Assembly (NCBI RefSeq): GCF_019204005.1
Contig: NZ_JAGSPA010000003.1
Coordinates: 310,001-374,000, forward strand
From: Pacificimonas pallii
GTDB taxonomy: Bacteria; Pseudomonadota; Alphaproteobacteria; Sphingomonadales; Sphingomonadaceae
DNA: 64,000 nt
Direction: 5' to 3'
A program made the position numbers and the translations under genes. Shown here piece by piece: positions 45,047 through 54,052 of this stretch. How positions within the stretch are numbered: position 1 is the stretch's first letter; the number at the start of each line of letters is the position of its first letter. Below the pieces are notes generated by a model. That model was not told the DNA's origin, made no database searches, and worked only from the letters and a program-made list of their open reading frames with translations.

Positions 45047-48000
45047 ATGGCCCTCACCACGATTTCCGTCCGCGGCGCGCGCGAACATAATCTGAAGGAC
45101 GTGAATATCGATCTGCCGCGCGATGCGCTTGTCGTGATGACCGGCCTGTCGGGCAGCGGTAAATCCTCGCTCGCGTTCGATACGATCTATGCCGAGGGCC
45201 AGCGGCGCTATGTCGAGTCGCTCAGCGCCTATGCGCGCCAGTTCCTGGAGCTGATGCAGAAGCCCGATGTGGACCATATTGAGGGGCTCAGCCCCGCCAT
45301 CTCCATCGAGCAGAAGACCACCAGCAAGAACCCCCGCTCCACCGTCGCCACGGTCACCGAAATCTACGACTATATGCGCCTTTTATGGGCACGCGTCGGC
45401 ATTCCCTATTCGCCCGCCACCGGCCTCCCCATCGAGACGCAGCAGGTCAGCCAGATGGTCGACCGTATCATGTCCTTGCCCGAAGGGACGCGCCTTCTCC
45501 TCCTCGCCCCCGTCGTGCGCGGGCGCAAGGGCGAGTACAGGAAGGAATTCGCCGAATGGCAGGCCGCCGGGTTCCAGCGCATCAAGGTCGACGGCGAGAT
45601 CCACGCCATTGAGGACGCGCCGAAACTCGACAAGAAATTCAAGCACGACATCGAAATCGTGGTCGACCGCATCGTCGTGAAACCGGGCATCGAATCCCGC
45701 CTGGCCGACAGTTTCGAAACCGCGCTCGCCCTTGCCGAGGGCCTGGCCGTCGCCGAACTGGTCGATCCTTCCCCTCTCCCCGCTGGGGAGAGGCCGGGAG
45801 AGGGAGACAATTCCGCCGCGAAAACCAAGTCCGGTAAGAAGGGCAAAACCTCGCCCCCTCCCTCCAGCTCTCTCCCCGGCGGGGAGAGAGGGCAGAACAG
45901 CATCCTCTTCTCCCAGAAATTCGCCTGCCCGGTTTCCGGGTTCACCATTCCCGAAATCGAACCGCGCCTGTTCTCTTTCAACTCGCCGCAGGGGGCATGC
46001 CCGGCGTGCGACGGGATTGGTGAGAAGCTCTATTTCGATCCCGACCTGATCGTCCCCAATACGAAGCTCAGCCTGCAAAAGGGTGCCGTCGTCCCCTGGG
46101 CCAAGTCACAGCCGCCCAGCCCCTATTACATGCAGGTGCTCCGCTCCGTCGCCAAGGCGGGCAAGTTCGCCCTTTCCACTCCGTGGGAAGAGCTGCCCGC
46201 CGCGGCGCAGGACATAATCCTGCACGGCACGAAGGGCAAGGCCATCACCCTCACCTTCGAGGATGGCCGCAAGTCCTACAACGTCAGGAAACCGTTCGAG
46301 GGCGTCATCCACAATCTCCAGCGCCGCTACGCCTCCACCGAAAGCCAGTGGATGCGCGACGAGCTGGCGAAATTCCAGTCCGCCGCCAATTGCGAGGTGT
46401 GCGACGGCGCCCGCCTCCGCCCCGAGGCGCTGGCCGTCAAGCTCGCCGGCGACCAGATCAGCGACATCTCCCGCCTCCCCGTGGACCAGGCCTATGAATG
46501 GGCCAAGACCCTCCCCGAACGCCTGACGGACCAGCAGAATGAAATCGCCGGCCGCGTCCTGAAAGAGATCGTCGAGCGCCTCGGCTTCCTCGACAATGTC
46601 GGCCTCGACTATCTGAACCTCGACCGCAAGTCCGGCACGCTGTCGGGCGGCGAGGCGCAGCGCATCCGTCTGGCGTCACAGATCGGCAGCGGCCTGTCGG
46701 GCGTCCTCTACGTCCTCGACGAGCCCAGTATCGGCCTGCACCAGCGCGACAATGACCGCCTGCTCGTCACCCTCAAGCGCCTGCGCGACCTCGGCAACAC
46801 CGTCATTGTCGTCGAACATGATGAGGACGCCATCCGCGCCGCCGATCACATCGTCGATATCGGCCCCGGCGCGGGCGTGCATGGCGGCCGCATCATCGGC
46901 AGCGGCTCGCTGGAGGACATCCTGGCCAATGAGGAGTCGCTGACCGGCGCCTATCTTTCCGGCCGCATGTCCGTCCCCGTCCCGAAAAAGCGCCGCAAGG
47001 GCAATGGCAAGTCCCTGCGCCTGACGGGCGCGACCGCCAACAATCTTCAGTCCGTCGATGCGAAGATCCCGCTCGGCACCTTTACCTGCGTCACCGGCGT
47101 TTCGGGCTCCGGCAAGTCCAGCATGGTCATCGACACGCTCTACCCCGCCGCCGCCCGCACATTGAATGGCGCGCGCATCCCGGTCGGCCCGCACAAGATG
47201 CTGAAGGGCCTGGAGCATCTCGACAAGGTCATCGACATCGACCAGTCGCCCATCGGGCGTACGCCGCGCAGCAACCCCGCCACCTATACCGGCGCGTTCA
47301 CCTCCATCCGCGACTGGTTCGCCGGCCTGCCGGAATCGAAAACGCGCGGCTACAAGCCCGGCCGCTTCTCCTTCAACGTGAAGGGCGGCCGCTGCGAGGC
47401 GTGCAAGGGCGACGGCGTCATCAAGATCGAAATGCACTTCCTGCCCGACGTCTACGTCACCTGCGACGTCTGCAAGGGGCAGCGCTACAACCGCGAGACG
47501 CTGGAGGTAAAATGGAAGGGCATGTCCATCGCCGATGTGCTCGACATGACCGTGGAGGACGCCCACAGCGCCTTCGCCGCCGTCCCGCCCATCCGCGATA
47601 AAATGGCGATGCTGGAGGAGGTCGGCCTCGGCTATGTCAAGGTCGGCCAGCAGGCGACCACCCTCAGTGGCGGCGAGGCCCAGCGCGTGAAACTCGCGAA
47701 AGAACTCTCCAAACGCGCCACCGGCCGCACCCTCTACATCCTCGACGAGCCCACCACCGGCCTGCATTTCGAAGACGTCCGCAAACTCCTCGAAGTCCTC
47801 CACGCCCTCGTCGAACAGGGCAACAGCATCATCGTCATCGAACATAATCTGGAAGTCATCAAGACAGCGGACCACGTCATCGATTTAGGGCCGGAGGGCG
47901 GCAATGGCGGCGGAACGGTTGTCGCGAGCGGGACGCCGGAGAAGGTGGCAAGGTCGGAGGGGAGTTATACGGGACGGTATTTGAGGCCTTTGCTTGGGAT

Positions 48001-48055
48001 GGTTTCGCCCGAGTCGTCAAAGGCTGCACCAGAAGTGTCGAAGATGCCGGCCTGA
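45047..48055 (+). CDS. uvrA: UvrABC system protein A with an in-frame insertion
   Basis: DNA-damage-recognition ATPase of nucleotide excision repair, of 1002 residues compared with about 940-970 usually. The two ABC modules are intact: Walker [10 protein letters not shown] (33-41) and GVSGSGKSS (about 684), signatures LSGGEAQR (about 532 and 873). The zinc modules include CEACKGDG and CDVCKGQRY; the first zinc site reads CPVSG instead of CPxCG, a change seen in alphaproteobacterial UvrA. Residues about 242-283 are an insertion made of palindromic repeat. Uncertainty about gene identity is very low. Confidence 0.97.
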   Translation: MALTTISVRGAREHNLKDVNIDLPRDALVVMTGLSGSGKSSLAFDTIYAEGQRRYVESLSAYARQFLELMQKPDVDHIEGLSPAISIEQKTTSKNPRSTVATVTEIYDYMRLLWARVGIPYSPATGLPIETQQVSQMVDRIMSLPEGTRLLLLAPVVRGRKGEYRKEFAEWQAAGFQRIKVDGEIHAIEDAPKLDKKFKHDIEIVVDRIVVKPGIESRLADSFETALALAEGLAVAELVDPSPLPAGERPGEGDNSAAKTKSGKKGKTSPPPSSSLPGGERGQNSILFSQKFACPVSGFTIPEIEPRLFSFNSPQGACPACDGIGEKLYFDPDLIVPNTKLSLQKGAVVPWAKSQPPSPYYMQVLRSVAKAGKFALSTPWEELPAAAQDIILHGTKGKAITLTFEDGRKSYNVRKPFEGVIHNLQRRYASTESQWMRDELAKFQSAANCEVCDGARLRPEALAVKLAGDQISDISRLPVDQAYEWAKTLPERLTDQQNEIAGRVLKEIVERLGFLDNVGLDYLNLDRKSGTLSGGEAQRIRLASQIGSGLSGVLYVLDEPSIGLHQRDNDRLLVTLKRLRDLGNTVIVVEHDEDAIRAADHIVDIGPGAGVHGGRIIGSGSLEDILANEESLTGAYLSGRMSVPVPKKRRKGNGKSLRLTGATANNLQSVDAKIPLGTFTCVTGVSGSGKSSMVIDTLYPAAARTLNGARIPVGPHKMLKGLEHLDKVIDIDQSPIGRTPRSNPATYTGAFTSIRDWFAGLPESKTRGYKPGRFSFNVKGGRCEACKGDGVIKIEMHFLPDVYVTCDVCKGQRYNRETLEVKWKGMSIADVLDMTVEDAHSAFAAVPPIRDKMAMLEEVGLGYVKVGQQATTLSGGEAQRVKLAKELSKRATGRTLYILDEPTTGLHFEDVRKLLEVLHALVEQGNSIIVIEHNLEVIKTADHVIDLGPEGGNGGGTVVASGTPEKVARSEGSYTGRYLRPLLGMVSPESSKAAPEVSKMPA
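45773..45890. repeat. Palindromic repeat pair embedded in uvrA
   Basis: CCTCTCCCC/GGGGAGAGG at 45773-45781 and 45785-45793 and CTCTCTCCCC/GGGGAGAGAG at 45868-45877 and 45881-45890 are two perfect hairpins, each with a 3-base loop. Translated in frame they give [13 protein letters not shown] and [11 protein letters not shown]. This is an intergenic-type palindromic repeat inside a coding region, as with the Rickettsia palindromic elements. Confidence 0.8.
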
Positions 48056-48429
48056 AGTATCTTTCAAAGCAAATTATACAAACTTGATACACCACGATGG
48101 AGTGTCGTATAATAACTTCGCAATAAATATTCAATATGTGAAAATAATAAAATATGAACACTTGTATTTTTAATCATAATATTCCTTAGGGAAATTTTTT
48201 GTTTTAAAAAATCTGCAATATTAAAAATAGTTACTTTAACTGATTTTCATTACATTTTATTAAACTCGTTCTATATTTTTTATATTTCAAATATTATTTA
48301 TAAATGAATAAATTAATTGGATTTATCATTATATTTTCGTTTCTGATGCGTAATATCATTTGAAATTATTCAATTCGTGAATATACGCAATACCCATCCA
48401 AATTTGATTCTTTAATTCGAGGTAGCACT
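48056..48429. other. AT-rich intergenic segment
   Basis: Very AT-rich compared with its neighbours. It follows the uvrA stop and leads to the acidic HExxH gene, for which GAGGT at about 48419-48423 is a ribosome site. No gene or clear terminator is visible. The composition marks a sharp border, consistent with acquired DNA. Confidence 0.6.
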
Positions 48430-49434
48430 ATGTTTGAGTTTATTGAAGCACAACTCATTATTTTTGAGGGTAGTAGTTCATCACTTATTCAAGTTCCAAA
48501 AATTCATAATAGCGATTTAACACAGATTAGCATGGAATCGCGCTCTGATTCGAATATTAGTGATGCGTCCGCGCTGATAGATGTGCTTGTCGAAGGTGAT
48601 GCGGATCCTTTGCCTTCTGTCGATTTTGATTTGATGGGTGCGACGATTCTATCGCGGGGGCTCAGTCCAACCGATCCGGTAGGTTTACTAAAAGACCTGG
48701 GGTTTGGCGATATTGATGCTCTTTATGGTCAGAATGGCGAAGACCGGGAGGAGTCTGAAGAAGGCGAGGAAGACGAGATCATAGTCATTGGCGAGCGAGA
48801 AGATGATAATGACATTGGCGATGATCCACATGGAGACGAAGAGGAAGAACAAGATAATTACGGCGATACGGATGATGAGGCCGACGAGGGTAATGAGGAT
48901 CCCGGCAATGAAGGTCGAGAAGACAGCGACAGCCATGATGTGGCCGTTAACATCCCGAATCCTACGCAGACTGAGCAGGCCGCAATTGATAAGCTGAAAG
49001 CTGATATCTTGAAGGTTGGCGCTGCGATCAATGCGCTTGCGTCAAATGCTCAGATTACCCTTGGCGATGGCACGGTTGTGACCGGTGCCGAGCTGAAAGC
49101 CGCGTGGGCGAACACCGACTTCACGGTGAACCCTGCCCAATATAATGGATATGCAAATAGATCAGGCCGGGGCGAAGCCGACTTCAATGGAGGCAATCCC
49201 GAAATTAGTCTGAATATCGATGTAATCCAAGCGTACCAAGCGCATCAAGGGGGTGGCAATTATCTGATCCTGCATGAACTTGGTCACTTCAGTGAGAACA
49301 ACAATAATTACTTATCAGAAACTGAAGCCAACGATGTCGCCCGTGCGATAGCGGCGACCGCTGGACTTTCAACTTATGCACTAGCAACGTATAGTACAGG
49401 CTCTCCTCTGACCTTCACGACGCCGGGCGGGTAG
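48430..49434 (+). CDS. Acidic protein with a metallopeptidase HExxH motif
   Basis: Not recognised as a family. 334 residues, no signal peptide. Residues about 100-170 are extremely acidic (runs of E, D, G) and contain DEIIVIGERED, which looks like a TonB-box type motif. The second half has YLILHELGHFSEN with H282-E283-LGH286, and SETEAND about 12 residues on, which would fit a gluzincin-type zinc site. GC is lower than the surrounding genes. After the stop, the +2 frame continues as GSGTRGSGSDGGGGSP to 49495, so the C terminus may have been shortened by a frameshift. Confidence 0.6.
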   Translation: MFEFIEAQLIIFEGSSSSLIQVPKIHNSDLTQISMESRSDSNISDASALIDVLVEGDADPLPSVDFDLMGATILSRGLSPTDPVGLLKDLGFGDIDALYGQNGEDREESEEGEEDEIIVIGEREDDNDIGDDPHGDEEEEQDNYGDTDDEADEGNEDPGNEGREDSDSHDVAVNIPNPTQTEQAAIDKLKADILKVGAAINALASNAQITLGDGTVVTGAELKAAWANTDFTVNPAQYNGYANRSGRGEADFNGGNPEISLNIDVIQAYQAHQGGGNYLILHELGHFSENNNNYLSETEANDVARAIAATAGLSTYALATYSTGSPLTFTTPGG

Positions 49435-49530
49435 TGGCACTAGAGGCTCCGGTAGCGACGGTGGCGGCGGCAGCCCGAACGTAAGTCGCTGCTAATCGGC
49501 TAATATAAAAGACGGTAGGAACAAGAGATC

Positions 49531-50250
49531 ATGACAATATCGATGAAGATGAGGCTTGTTTTTCGGTCCCCTGCCGTCTTTGTGGCCGCCATGATGATCG
49601 GTGCCTGTGCGGCCGATAATCCGGAAACGTCCACGCCTCGCATAAGCGCTGCGCCCTCGTCAGTGGCGATCATGTGCGCGGAAGGGGCGAACGGCCTTTC
49701 GATCAGTGACGGCGACCCTGCGCAGGCTAGTGCCAGCCTTAATATATCTCCGGACCGTCTTGGCGAGCTTGAGATATTCAGGGTCGAGCGCGTCAGCGGT
49801 TCGTGCGCGCACCTGGTTCACGACGCGATGCCGGGTCAGATACTGCTTAGTGACGGGAATTATTACGCAAGCCGTAATGGCGAGGTTGTTGCACGCGACG
49901 ACGCGTCGATCCTCTTTGACGCCAAAGGTATAGACAGCGTCGCCTTGCGTGAATGGGACCAGCGTCGCTTTGTCGACGGCGCCAGTTACGGGGTCAAGTC
50001 AACGGGTAGTGGCAGCAGCCGTCTTTACGTGGGTGTATGGTCGGATTCGACACGCTCGGCCATCGGCACCTTCATGGCCTCGTCCGACGGAACGGCGACC
50101 GCGCCCGTTCTTCTGCTGGCGTCCGATCTGCCGATCAGGGGCGTGTCCTATTTTCCAGATCCGGATACCCGGAGCGGCTTGCTATCCGTCGTGCAAGAGC
50201 AACCTGATCGGACGGCACACATTATTGCCTTTCGCTGGCAGCACGATTGA
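49531..50250 (+). CDS. Uncharacterised lipoprotein
   Basis: 239 residues with a lipobox in MMIGACAAD (about residues 23-27). The mature part carries no recognised domain; DGNYYASRNGEVV and SGSSRLYVGVWSDSTRSAIG suggest a beta-rich fold. The start ATG at 49531 is preceded by AAGAGA. It is close after the acidic HExxH gene, and may have been acquired with it, although its GC is closer to the chromosome average. Confidence 0.62.
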   Translation: MTISMKMRLVFRSPAVFVAAMMIGACAADNPETSTPRISAAPSSVAIMCAEGANGLSISDGDPAQASASLNISPDRLGELEIFRVERVSGSCAHLVHDAMPGQILLSDGNYYASRNGEVVARDDASILFDAKGIDSVALREWDQRRFVDGASYGVKSTGSGSSRLYVGVWSDSTRSAIGTFMASSDGTATAPVLLLASDLPIRGVSYFPDPDTRSGLLSVVQEQPDRTAHIIAFRWQHD

Positions 50251-50301
50251 CCTGCCCTCCAGGCGTGCAATCGAAATTGCGGGGAAATCGCGGGGAAAAT
50301 T

Positions 50302-50337
50302 GAAATTTCGGGGACACTAGAAATTTCGGGGACACTA
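50302..50337 (+). repeat. Two tandem 18-base repeats
   Basis: GAAATTTCGGGGACACTA occurs at 50302-50319 and again at 50320-50337. The preceding bases (GGGGAAATCGCGGGGAAAATT) look like weaker copies. It lies between the lipoprotein and the DUF2383 gene. Similar words accompany REP-associated transposases in my memory of other genomes, but no transposase is here. Confidence 0.6.
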
Positions 50338-50466
50338 TACATAATTAACACGAGGCGCATGTACCGCTTTAACCTATGATAACATAAACTTTTCACACAT
50401 CTCGCCGGACCCAAATTCACCGCCGCACGTTCCTTCTGTACCGAACAGACAAAAGGAGCATCCCCC

Positions 50467-50898
50467 ATGTCCAGTACCGTTCTCCAAACCCTGACCGACA
50501 CCGCCATTGACAGCCTGAAGGGCTATGAACTGGCCGCCGAGCGCGCCAAATCTCCGGAACTGAAGCAGGTGCTGGTCGATCAGGCCGCGAAGCGCCGCGC
50601 CACGGTCGAAATGCTGAAGACGGAAGTTGCGCGCCAGGGTGGCACGCTGACCACCGAGGGCACCGTCACCGGCGACCTGCACCGCATCTGGACGAAGGTC
50701 GCCGACCTGTTCCAGTCGGGCGATGCCGTCGCGGCTGAATCCGTCGAGGAGGGCGAGGATTATATCAGTCAGAAATTCTGGCACGCCCTCGACAAGGGCG
50801 ACCTCGACCCGGCCGTGCGTCCCACCGTGCAGGCCGCCTATGACGAGATCAGCGCGGGCGAACGCCTGACCGACCGTCTTGAGAAATATTACGACTGA
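50467..50898 (+). CDS. DUF2383 four-helix-bundle protein (PA2169 family)
   Basis: 143-residue ferritin-like helical protein: TDTAIDSLKGYELAAERAKS, LKQVLVDQAAKRRATVEMLK and EDYISQKFWHAL are the family pattern. It is probably a stress-related cytosolic protein; function is not established. AAAAGGAG precedes the ATG by 8 bases. No operon partner. Confidence 0.88.
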   Translation: MSSTVLQTLTDTAIDSLKGYELAAERAKSPELKQVLVDQAAKRRATVEMLKTEVARQGGTLTTEGTVTGDLHRIWTKVADLFQSGDAVAAESVEEGEDYISQKFWHALDKGDLDPAVRPTVQAAYDEISAGERLTDRLEKYYD

Positions 50899-51010
50899 TC
50901 ACCGCATATCCATACTGCAATCCGCGCCGCTGTGTCCCCAAGGGGGCGCAGCGGCGTTTGCATGTGGAAGGAAGAGAAAAAGATCAGCGACATCATCCTC
51001 TATTTTCCCC

Positions 51011-51505
51011 TTAATCCCGATCTACCTCCGCGAATGCCCGCTTCTCAATCTGCTGTTCGACAGCTGCACGAATCCGCTCATAAAATGCTGACGGGAACGC
51101 CCCGATAATCGGCGTGCGTTCGCCGACGCGTTCAACGGGCCGGATGTCCGGTCCCGGCCATGTGAAAATGTTAAGCTCATTGGGCACGACCCAACATCGC
51201 TCCGCATCCAGGCCCGCAGGGCCTTTCAGGCGGGCTGGAACTTCGATGGCGCTGGATCTGTCGTCCGGAGTCTGCGTCGTAATCGGCGCAACGAACAGCC
51301 GGGCCTTATCATCATTGCCTGTCAGCGCGACGATGACCGCAACCGGCCGGTCCTTGCGACCTTCCTCAATGCCCTTTTCATATTCGTATCGCCAAAGATA
51401 GGAATATGAGAGTGTTTCACCCGGCTCCGGTGTCGGCCATGAGGTCGTCGAGCGCGCGGCTGGCCTTGCCGGGTTTCGCGGTTTTGATGGCGTGGATTTC
51501 GTCAT
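51011..51505 (-). CDS. PemK/MazF-like toxin (putative)
   Basis: 164 residues as read from the ATG at 51505, but the family-like part starts later (LSYSYLWRYEYEKGIEEGRK, RPVAVIVALTGND, FVAPITTQTP, ERCWVVPNELNIF). The pattern resembles PemK-type toxins of toxin-antitoxin pairs. The first 30 residues overlap the antitoxin gene and may not be translated. It lies directly downstream of the antitoxin, with the usual overlap. Confidence 0.6.
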   Translation of the reverse strand: MTKSTPSKPRNPARPAARSTTSWPTPEPGETLSYSYLWRYEYEKGIEEGRKDRPVAVIVALTGNDDKARLFVAPITTQTPDDRSSAIEVPARLKGPAGLDAERCWVVPNELNIFTWPGPDIRPVERVGERTPIIGAFPSAFYERIRAAVEQQIEKRAFAEVDRD

Positions 51506-51707
51506 CGGTCAGGTCTTTCACATATTTGACCTGGCGGTCCCGGCGTTTCAGGCGTTCATATTCCGACAGCGAGATCATCACGACCCGCGTCGTCCCATGC
51601 CGCTGGATACCCACCGGACGCAGCATCGCTTCGTCCGTGTAAAATCCAAAGCGGCTAGACACCTGTTTCGCCGCGACCTCCAGAAGATTGTCGTTCGTTA
51701 CCTTCAT
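51417..51707 (-). CDS. Phd/YefM-like antitoxin (putative)
   Basis: 96 residues. The core RHGTTRVVMISLSEYERLKRR matches Phd-type antitoxins, which bind DNA at the N terminus and the toxin at the C terminus. ATG at 51707 starts MKVTNDNLLEVAAK; an upstream ATG at 51719 is also in frame. The 3' end overlaps the toxin frame by 89 bases. Confidence 0.62.
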   Translation of the reverse strand: MKVTNDNLLEVAAKQVSSRFGFYTDEAMLRPVGIQRHGTTRVVMISLSEYERLKRRDRQVKYVKDLTDDEIHAIKTAKPGKASRALDDLMADTGAG

Positions 51708-52110
51708 GATATGGCCCACCCAGAACCGTTACAAAAGAGAGAAAAGACGGATAAGCACTGTTTTATTGATAATCAATCTTTTCTCACTTTCACCTTTAAC
51801 GATGATTTGGATCAATCCCATCTTGATCGCCATATTCGTGAAGAAGCACCAGGTGATCATGATGCAAAGACTCCCAAACCTGGCTGATGCTGACTGGCCC
51901 GGTTGGCGGATCGGCTGCATTAAATTCGCTGCCATTCTCGCTTGGCCACCGCGCCGGGCCGACTGGGTAGCTTTCTTTCGCCCCCCCCTTTGATGCCATG
52001 TGCCGAATAGGATAATTCGACACCGACATCCCGTTTTCTCCTTGCAAAATAGGATTTTCCCTGTCTTTTGATACGGCCTTTCCGATTTTCGATCCAAGGG
52101 GGGCAATGCC
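51708..52110. other. 403-base gap before the HTH gene
   Basis: No supportable gene. Frames on the minus strand (51729-52112, 51796-52191) lack ribosome sites and domains. It should contain the antitoxin promoter (minus) and that of the plus-strand HTH gene, which has an A+G-rich ribosome site (CAAGGGGGGC) before 52111. Confidence 0.4.
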
Positions 52111-52884
52111 ATGATTCACAGCGACCAGACGACGCCGTTCGTCAATCCACCACACGCGCCGCACGGCGAAACGAGCGTCGGCGTCTTTCACGGCGACTTG
52201 GGCGATACCGTATCTCCGGATTTCATATTTGCGGAGGGCACGGCGCCAAACACCGCCCGACCGGACAGCGCCGGTTCACACCCCGCGCCGCATGACACCG
52301 CCGATCCCGCGCCGGATCAGGCGGTGACGCAGGCCAGTGCCGCCGCGCCGGAGCGTCTGCACGATCCCGTATCCGCGCCCAGCGACTGGTGCCCCTTGCC
52401 CCGCGATCATCCGCGCCGCTGGACGGCGGAGCGCCAGCGCCTGTTCATCGAAACGCTGGCGGAAACCGGCATCGTCAGCCGCGCCGCCGACCGCGCGGGG
52501 ATGAGCCGGGAAAGCGCGTACCAGCTGCGCCGCCGCACCGACCGCGCCGATTTCCGTGACGCCTGGGATGCGGCCACCGACATTGCCGGCCAGATGCTGC
52601 AGGAAATCGCCTTTGACCGCGTGCTGAACGGGGCCATCGAAACCCGCTATGACGCGGACGGTGAAGTGACCGGTTACACCAGGCGCATCAACGACCGCCT
52701 GCTGATGTTCATGCTCACGCATCACCGTCCGGCGGTCTATGGCAATATGTCGGGCGCGCAGCCCTATGACGCCTGGGCCCTTGCCGAGGCCCGCAAGGAA
52801 AAACTGCCCGCGCTCCTCAACGGCTTCCACCGCCGCGAGCAGCGTAATCGGCTGGCGGCGGGCAGGCAAAGCCAGCGCCGGTGA
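52111..52884 (+). CDS. Uncharacterised protein with a helix-turn-helix
   Basis: 257 residues. The N-terminal 95 are disordered and Pro/Ala-rich. From about 100, RWTAERQRLFIETLAETGIV, SRAADRAGMSRESAYQLRRR and DFRDAWDAAT look like a helix-turn-helix of the kind seen in small terminase subunits and related phage or chromosomal proteins. No phage genes are nearby. The function is open. Confidence 0.6.
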   Translation: MIHSDQTTPFVNPPHAPHGETSVGVFHGDLGDTVSPDFIFAEGTAPNTARPDSAGSHPAPHDTADPAPDQAVTQASAAAPERLHDPVSAPSDWCPLPRDHPRRWTAERQRLFIETLAETGIVSRAADRAGMSRESAYQLRRRTDRADFRDAWDAATDIAGQMLQEIAFDRVLNGAIETRYDADGEVTGYTRRINDRLLMFMLTHHRPAVYGNMSGAQPYDAWALAEARKEKLPALLNGFHRREQRNRLAAGRQSQRR

Positions 52885-52888
52885 CGTA

Positions 52889-52932
52889 GTGTGAAGCTGG
52901 TGTGAAGCTGGTGTGAAGCTGGTGTGAAGCTG
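52889..52932 (+). repeat. Four tandem copies of an 11-base repeat
   Basis: GTGTGAAGCTG is repeated exactly at 52889, 52900, 52911 and 52922. It is non-coding: it starts 4 bases after the HTH gene stop. The copies are identical, so the array may vary between strains. Confidence 0.9.
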
Positions 52933-53000
52933 GCGCGGGGAATGGGAGGGAGGAAGGAGCGATGCGATCCACGCCCATGAACGCCCCGCCCCCGCTCCTC

Positions 53001-53609
53001 TTATCCCGCTTCAATATCCCGCGCGGCCTTGTCCAGGATGTCGGCAATCCGCCGCGCCTCGTTGCGGTCGGCTTTCTGTTCCCACATGCGCAGTTTCAGC
53101 GCCGCGCCCAAATTCATCATGGCGCGGCCAATGGGCGCGTTGTCGGTGGCCCAGCCGGCGCCGCCGTCCTTCGCCGCGTCCAGCCGGGCCAGGATGTCGT
53201 CCGCTTCGCCGCGGCGTTCTTCCAGGTGCATGCGGCCCTTGTCGGTGATCGCATAGAGTTTGCGGCTGCCATCCGCCTGCTCCTCCGCCAGGCCCATATC
53301 GGCCAGCAGGGTCAAAGACGGGTAGACGATGCCTGGGCTTGGCGCATAACTGCCGCCCGTCCGCGCCTCGATCGCCTCGATCAGGGCATAGCCGTGCAGC
53401 GCCTCATTTTCGATCAGCGTCAGCAGCAGCAGCGGCAATTCCCCCTGCTTCAGCATGCGCCCGCCGCTGCCCCGTCCACGTCCACGTCCACGGCCGCTCC
53501 CATAGCCACGCTCGCCCATGTTCATGCCGAATTCCTTCAGCCACGGCGCGAAGGCTTCCCATTTCGCATGGCGGTGATGGCGTCCATAACGGTGATGATG
53601 ACCGAACAT
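53001..53609 (-). CDS. PadR-family transcriptional regulator
   Basis: 202 residues. The N terminus is His/Arg/Gly-rich (HHHRYGRHHRHAK, GRGRGRGRG), then the winged-helix: LPLLLLTLIENEALHGYALIE and PSPGIVYPSLTLLADMGLAEE, with a C-terminal helix for dimerisation. The His-rich N terminus could bind metal. GGAG precedes the ATG by 8 bases. Palindrome at 53642-53653 upstream may be its operator. Confidence 0.88.
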   Translation of the reverse strand: MFGHHHRYGRHHRHAKWEAFAPWLKEFGMNMGERGYGSGRGRGRGRGSGGRMLKQGELPLLLLTLIENEALHGYALIEAIEARTGGSYAPSPGIVYPSLTLLADMGLAEEQADGSRKLYAITDKGRMHLEERRGEADDILARLDAAKDGGAGWATDNAPIGRAMMNLGAALKLRMWEQKADRNEARRIADILDKAARDIEAG

Positions 53610-53641
53610 AAGATAATCTCCGATGAGTCTTCGATATGATT

Positions 53642-53653
53642 AAGATATATCTT
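53642..53653. promoter_or_regulatory. Palindrome upstream of the PadR-type gene
   Basis: AAGATATATCTT, a perfect 12-base palindrome, lies 33 bases upstream of the regulator start. PadR regulators often bind AT-rich dyads before their own gene. The region around it is AT-rich. Confidence 0.4.
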
Positions 53654-54052
53654 TTTACCGCGATGGCAATCCCTTTCCGGCACATCGCGTCCCGGTGTCG
53701 GGCACCGCCGCGGCCTGACCGGATGCCACTGGCAAACGGCCCGCCTCGAATTGAATTCGGCGATGATGGGAAGGTGACAGCCCGCGACGGTTCGTCTTCA
53801 AGTCCGCCCCGCCACGAACTGCCGTGCCGGTCCTTGGCCTGTCCGGCGCCATTGCGCAATGCCTGGCGAAGCGGTCATGACACCTGGCGCGGCTATCGAA
53901 GCGGCCCGCTCTCCATATTGACACATGCGAAGCGTAGTCGGGTCAGCATACCCTTTCGACTGCCGCGTCTTGGCGGATGACCGGGTTCATGCAAGTGCTG
54001 CGTCCGCGCCGCCGATCATATCGCTCAAGACGAACAAGGATGTTCATACGCC
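53654..54052. other. Intergenic region between divergent PadR and phosphoesterase genes
   Basis: About 400 bases without a supportable gene. Frames on both strands are shadows without domains. It must contain the promoters of both divergent genes. Confidence 0.4.

Noticed and set aside
46676-47875. 399-residue open frame opposite uvrA
   Set aside because: Shadow of the uvrA gene; composition and absence of family motifs argue against coding.
51729-52112. 127-residue minus-strand frame before the HTH gene
   Set aside because: No ribosome site or family match; its N terminus overlaps the start of the plus-strand HTH gene.
48056-53000. Prophage
   Set aside because: The variable region has a toxin-antitoxin pair and an HTH protein but no phage structural, integrase or lysis genes. 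Not supported.
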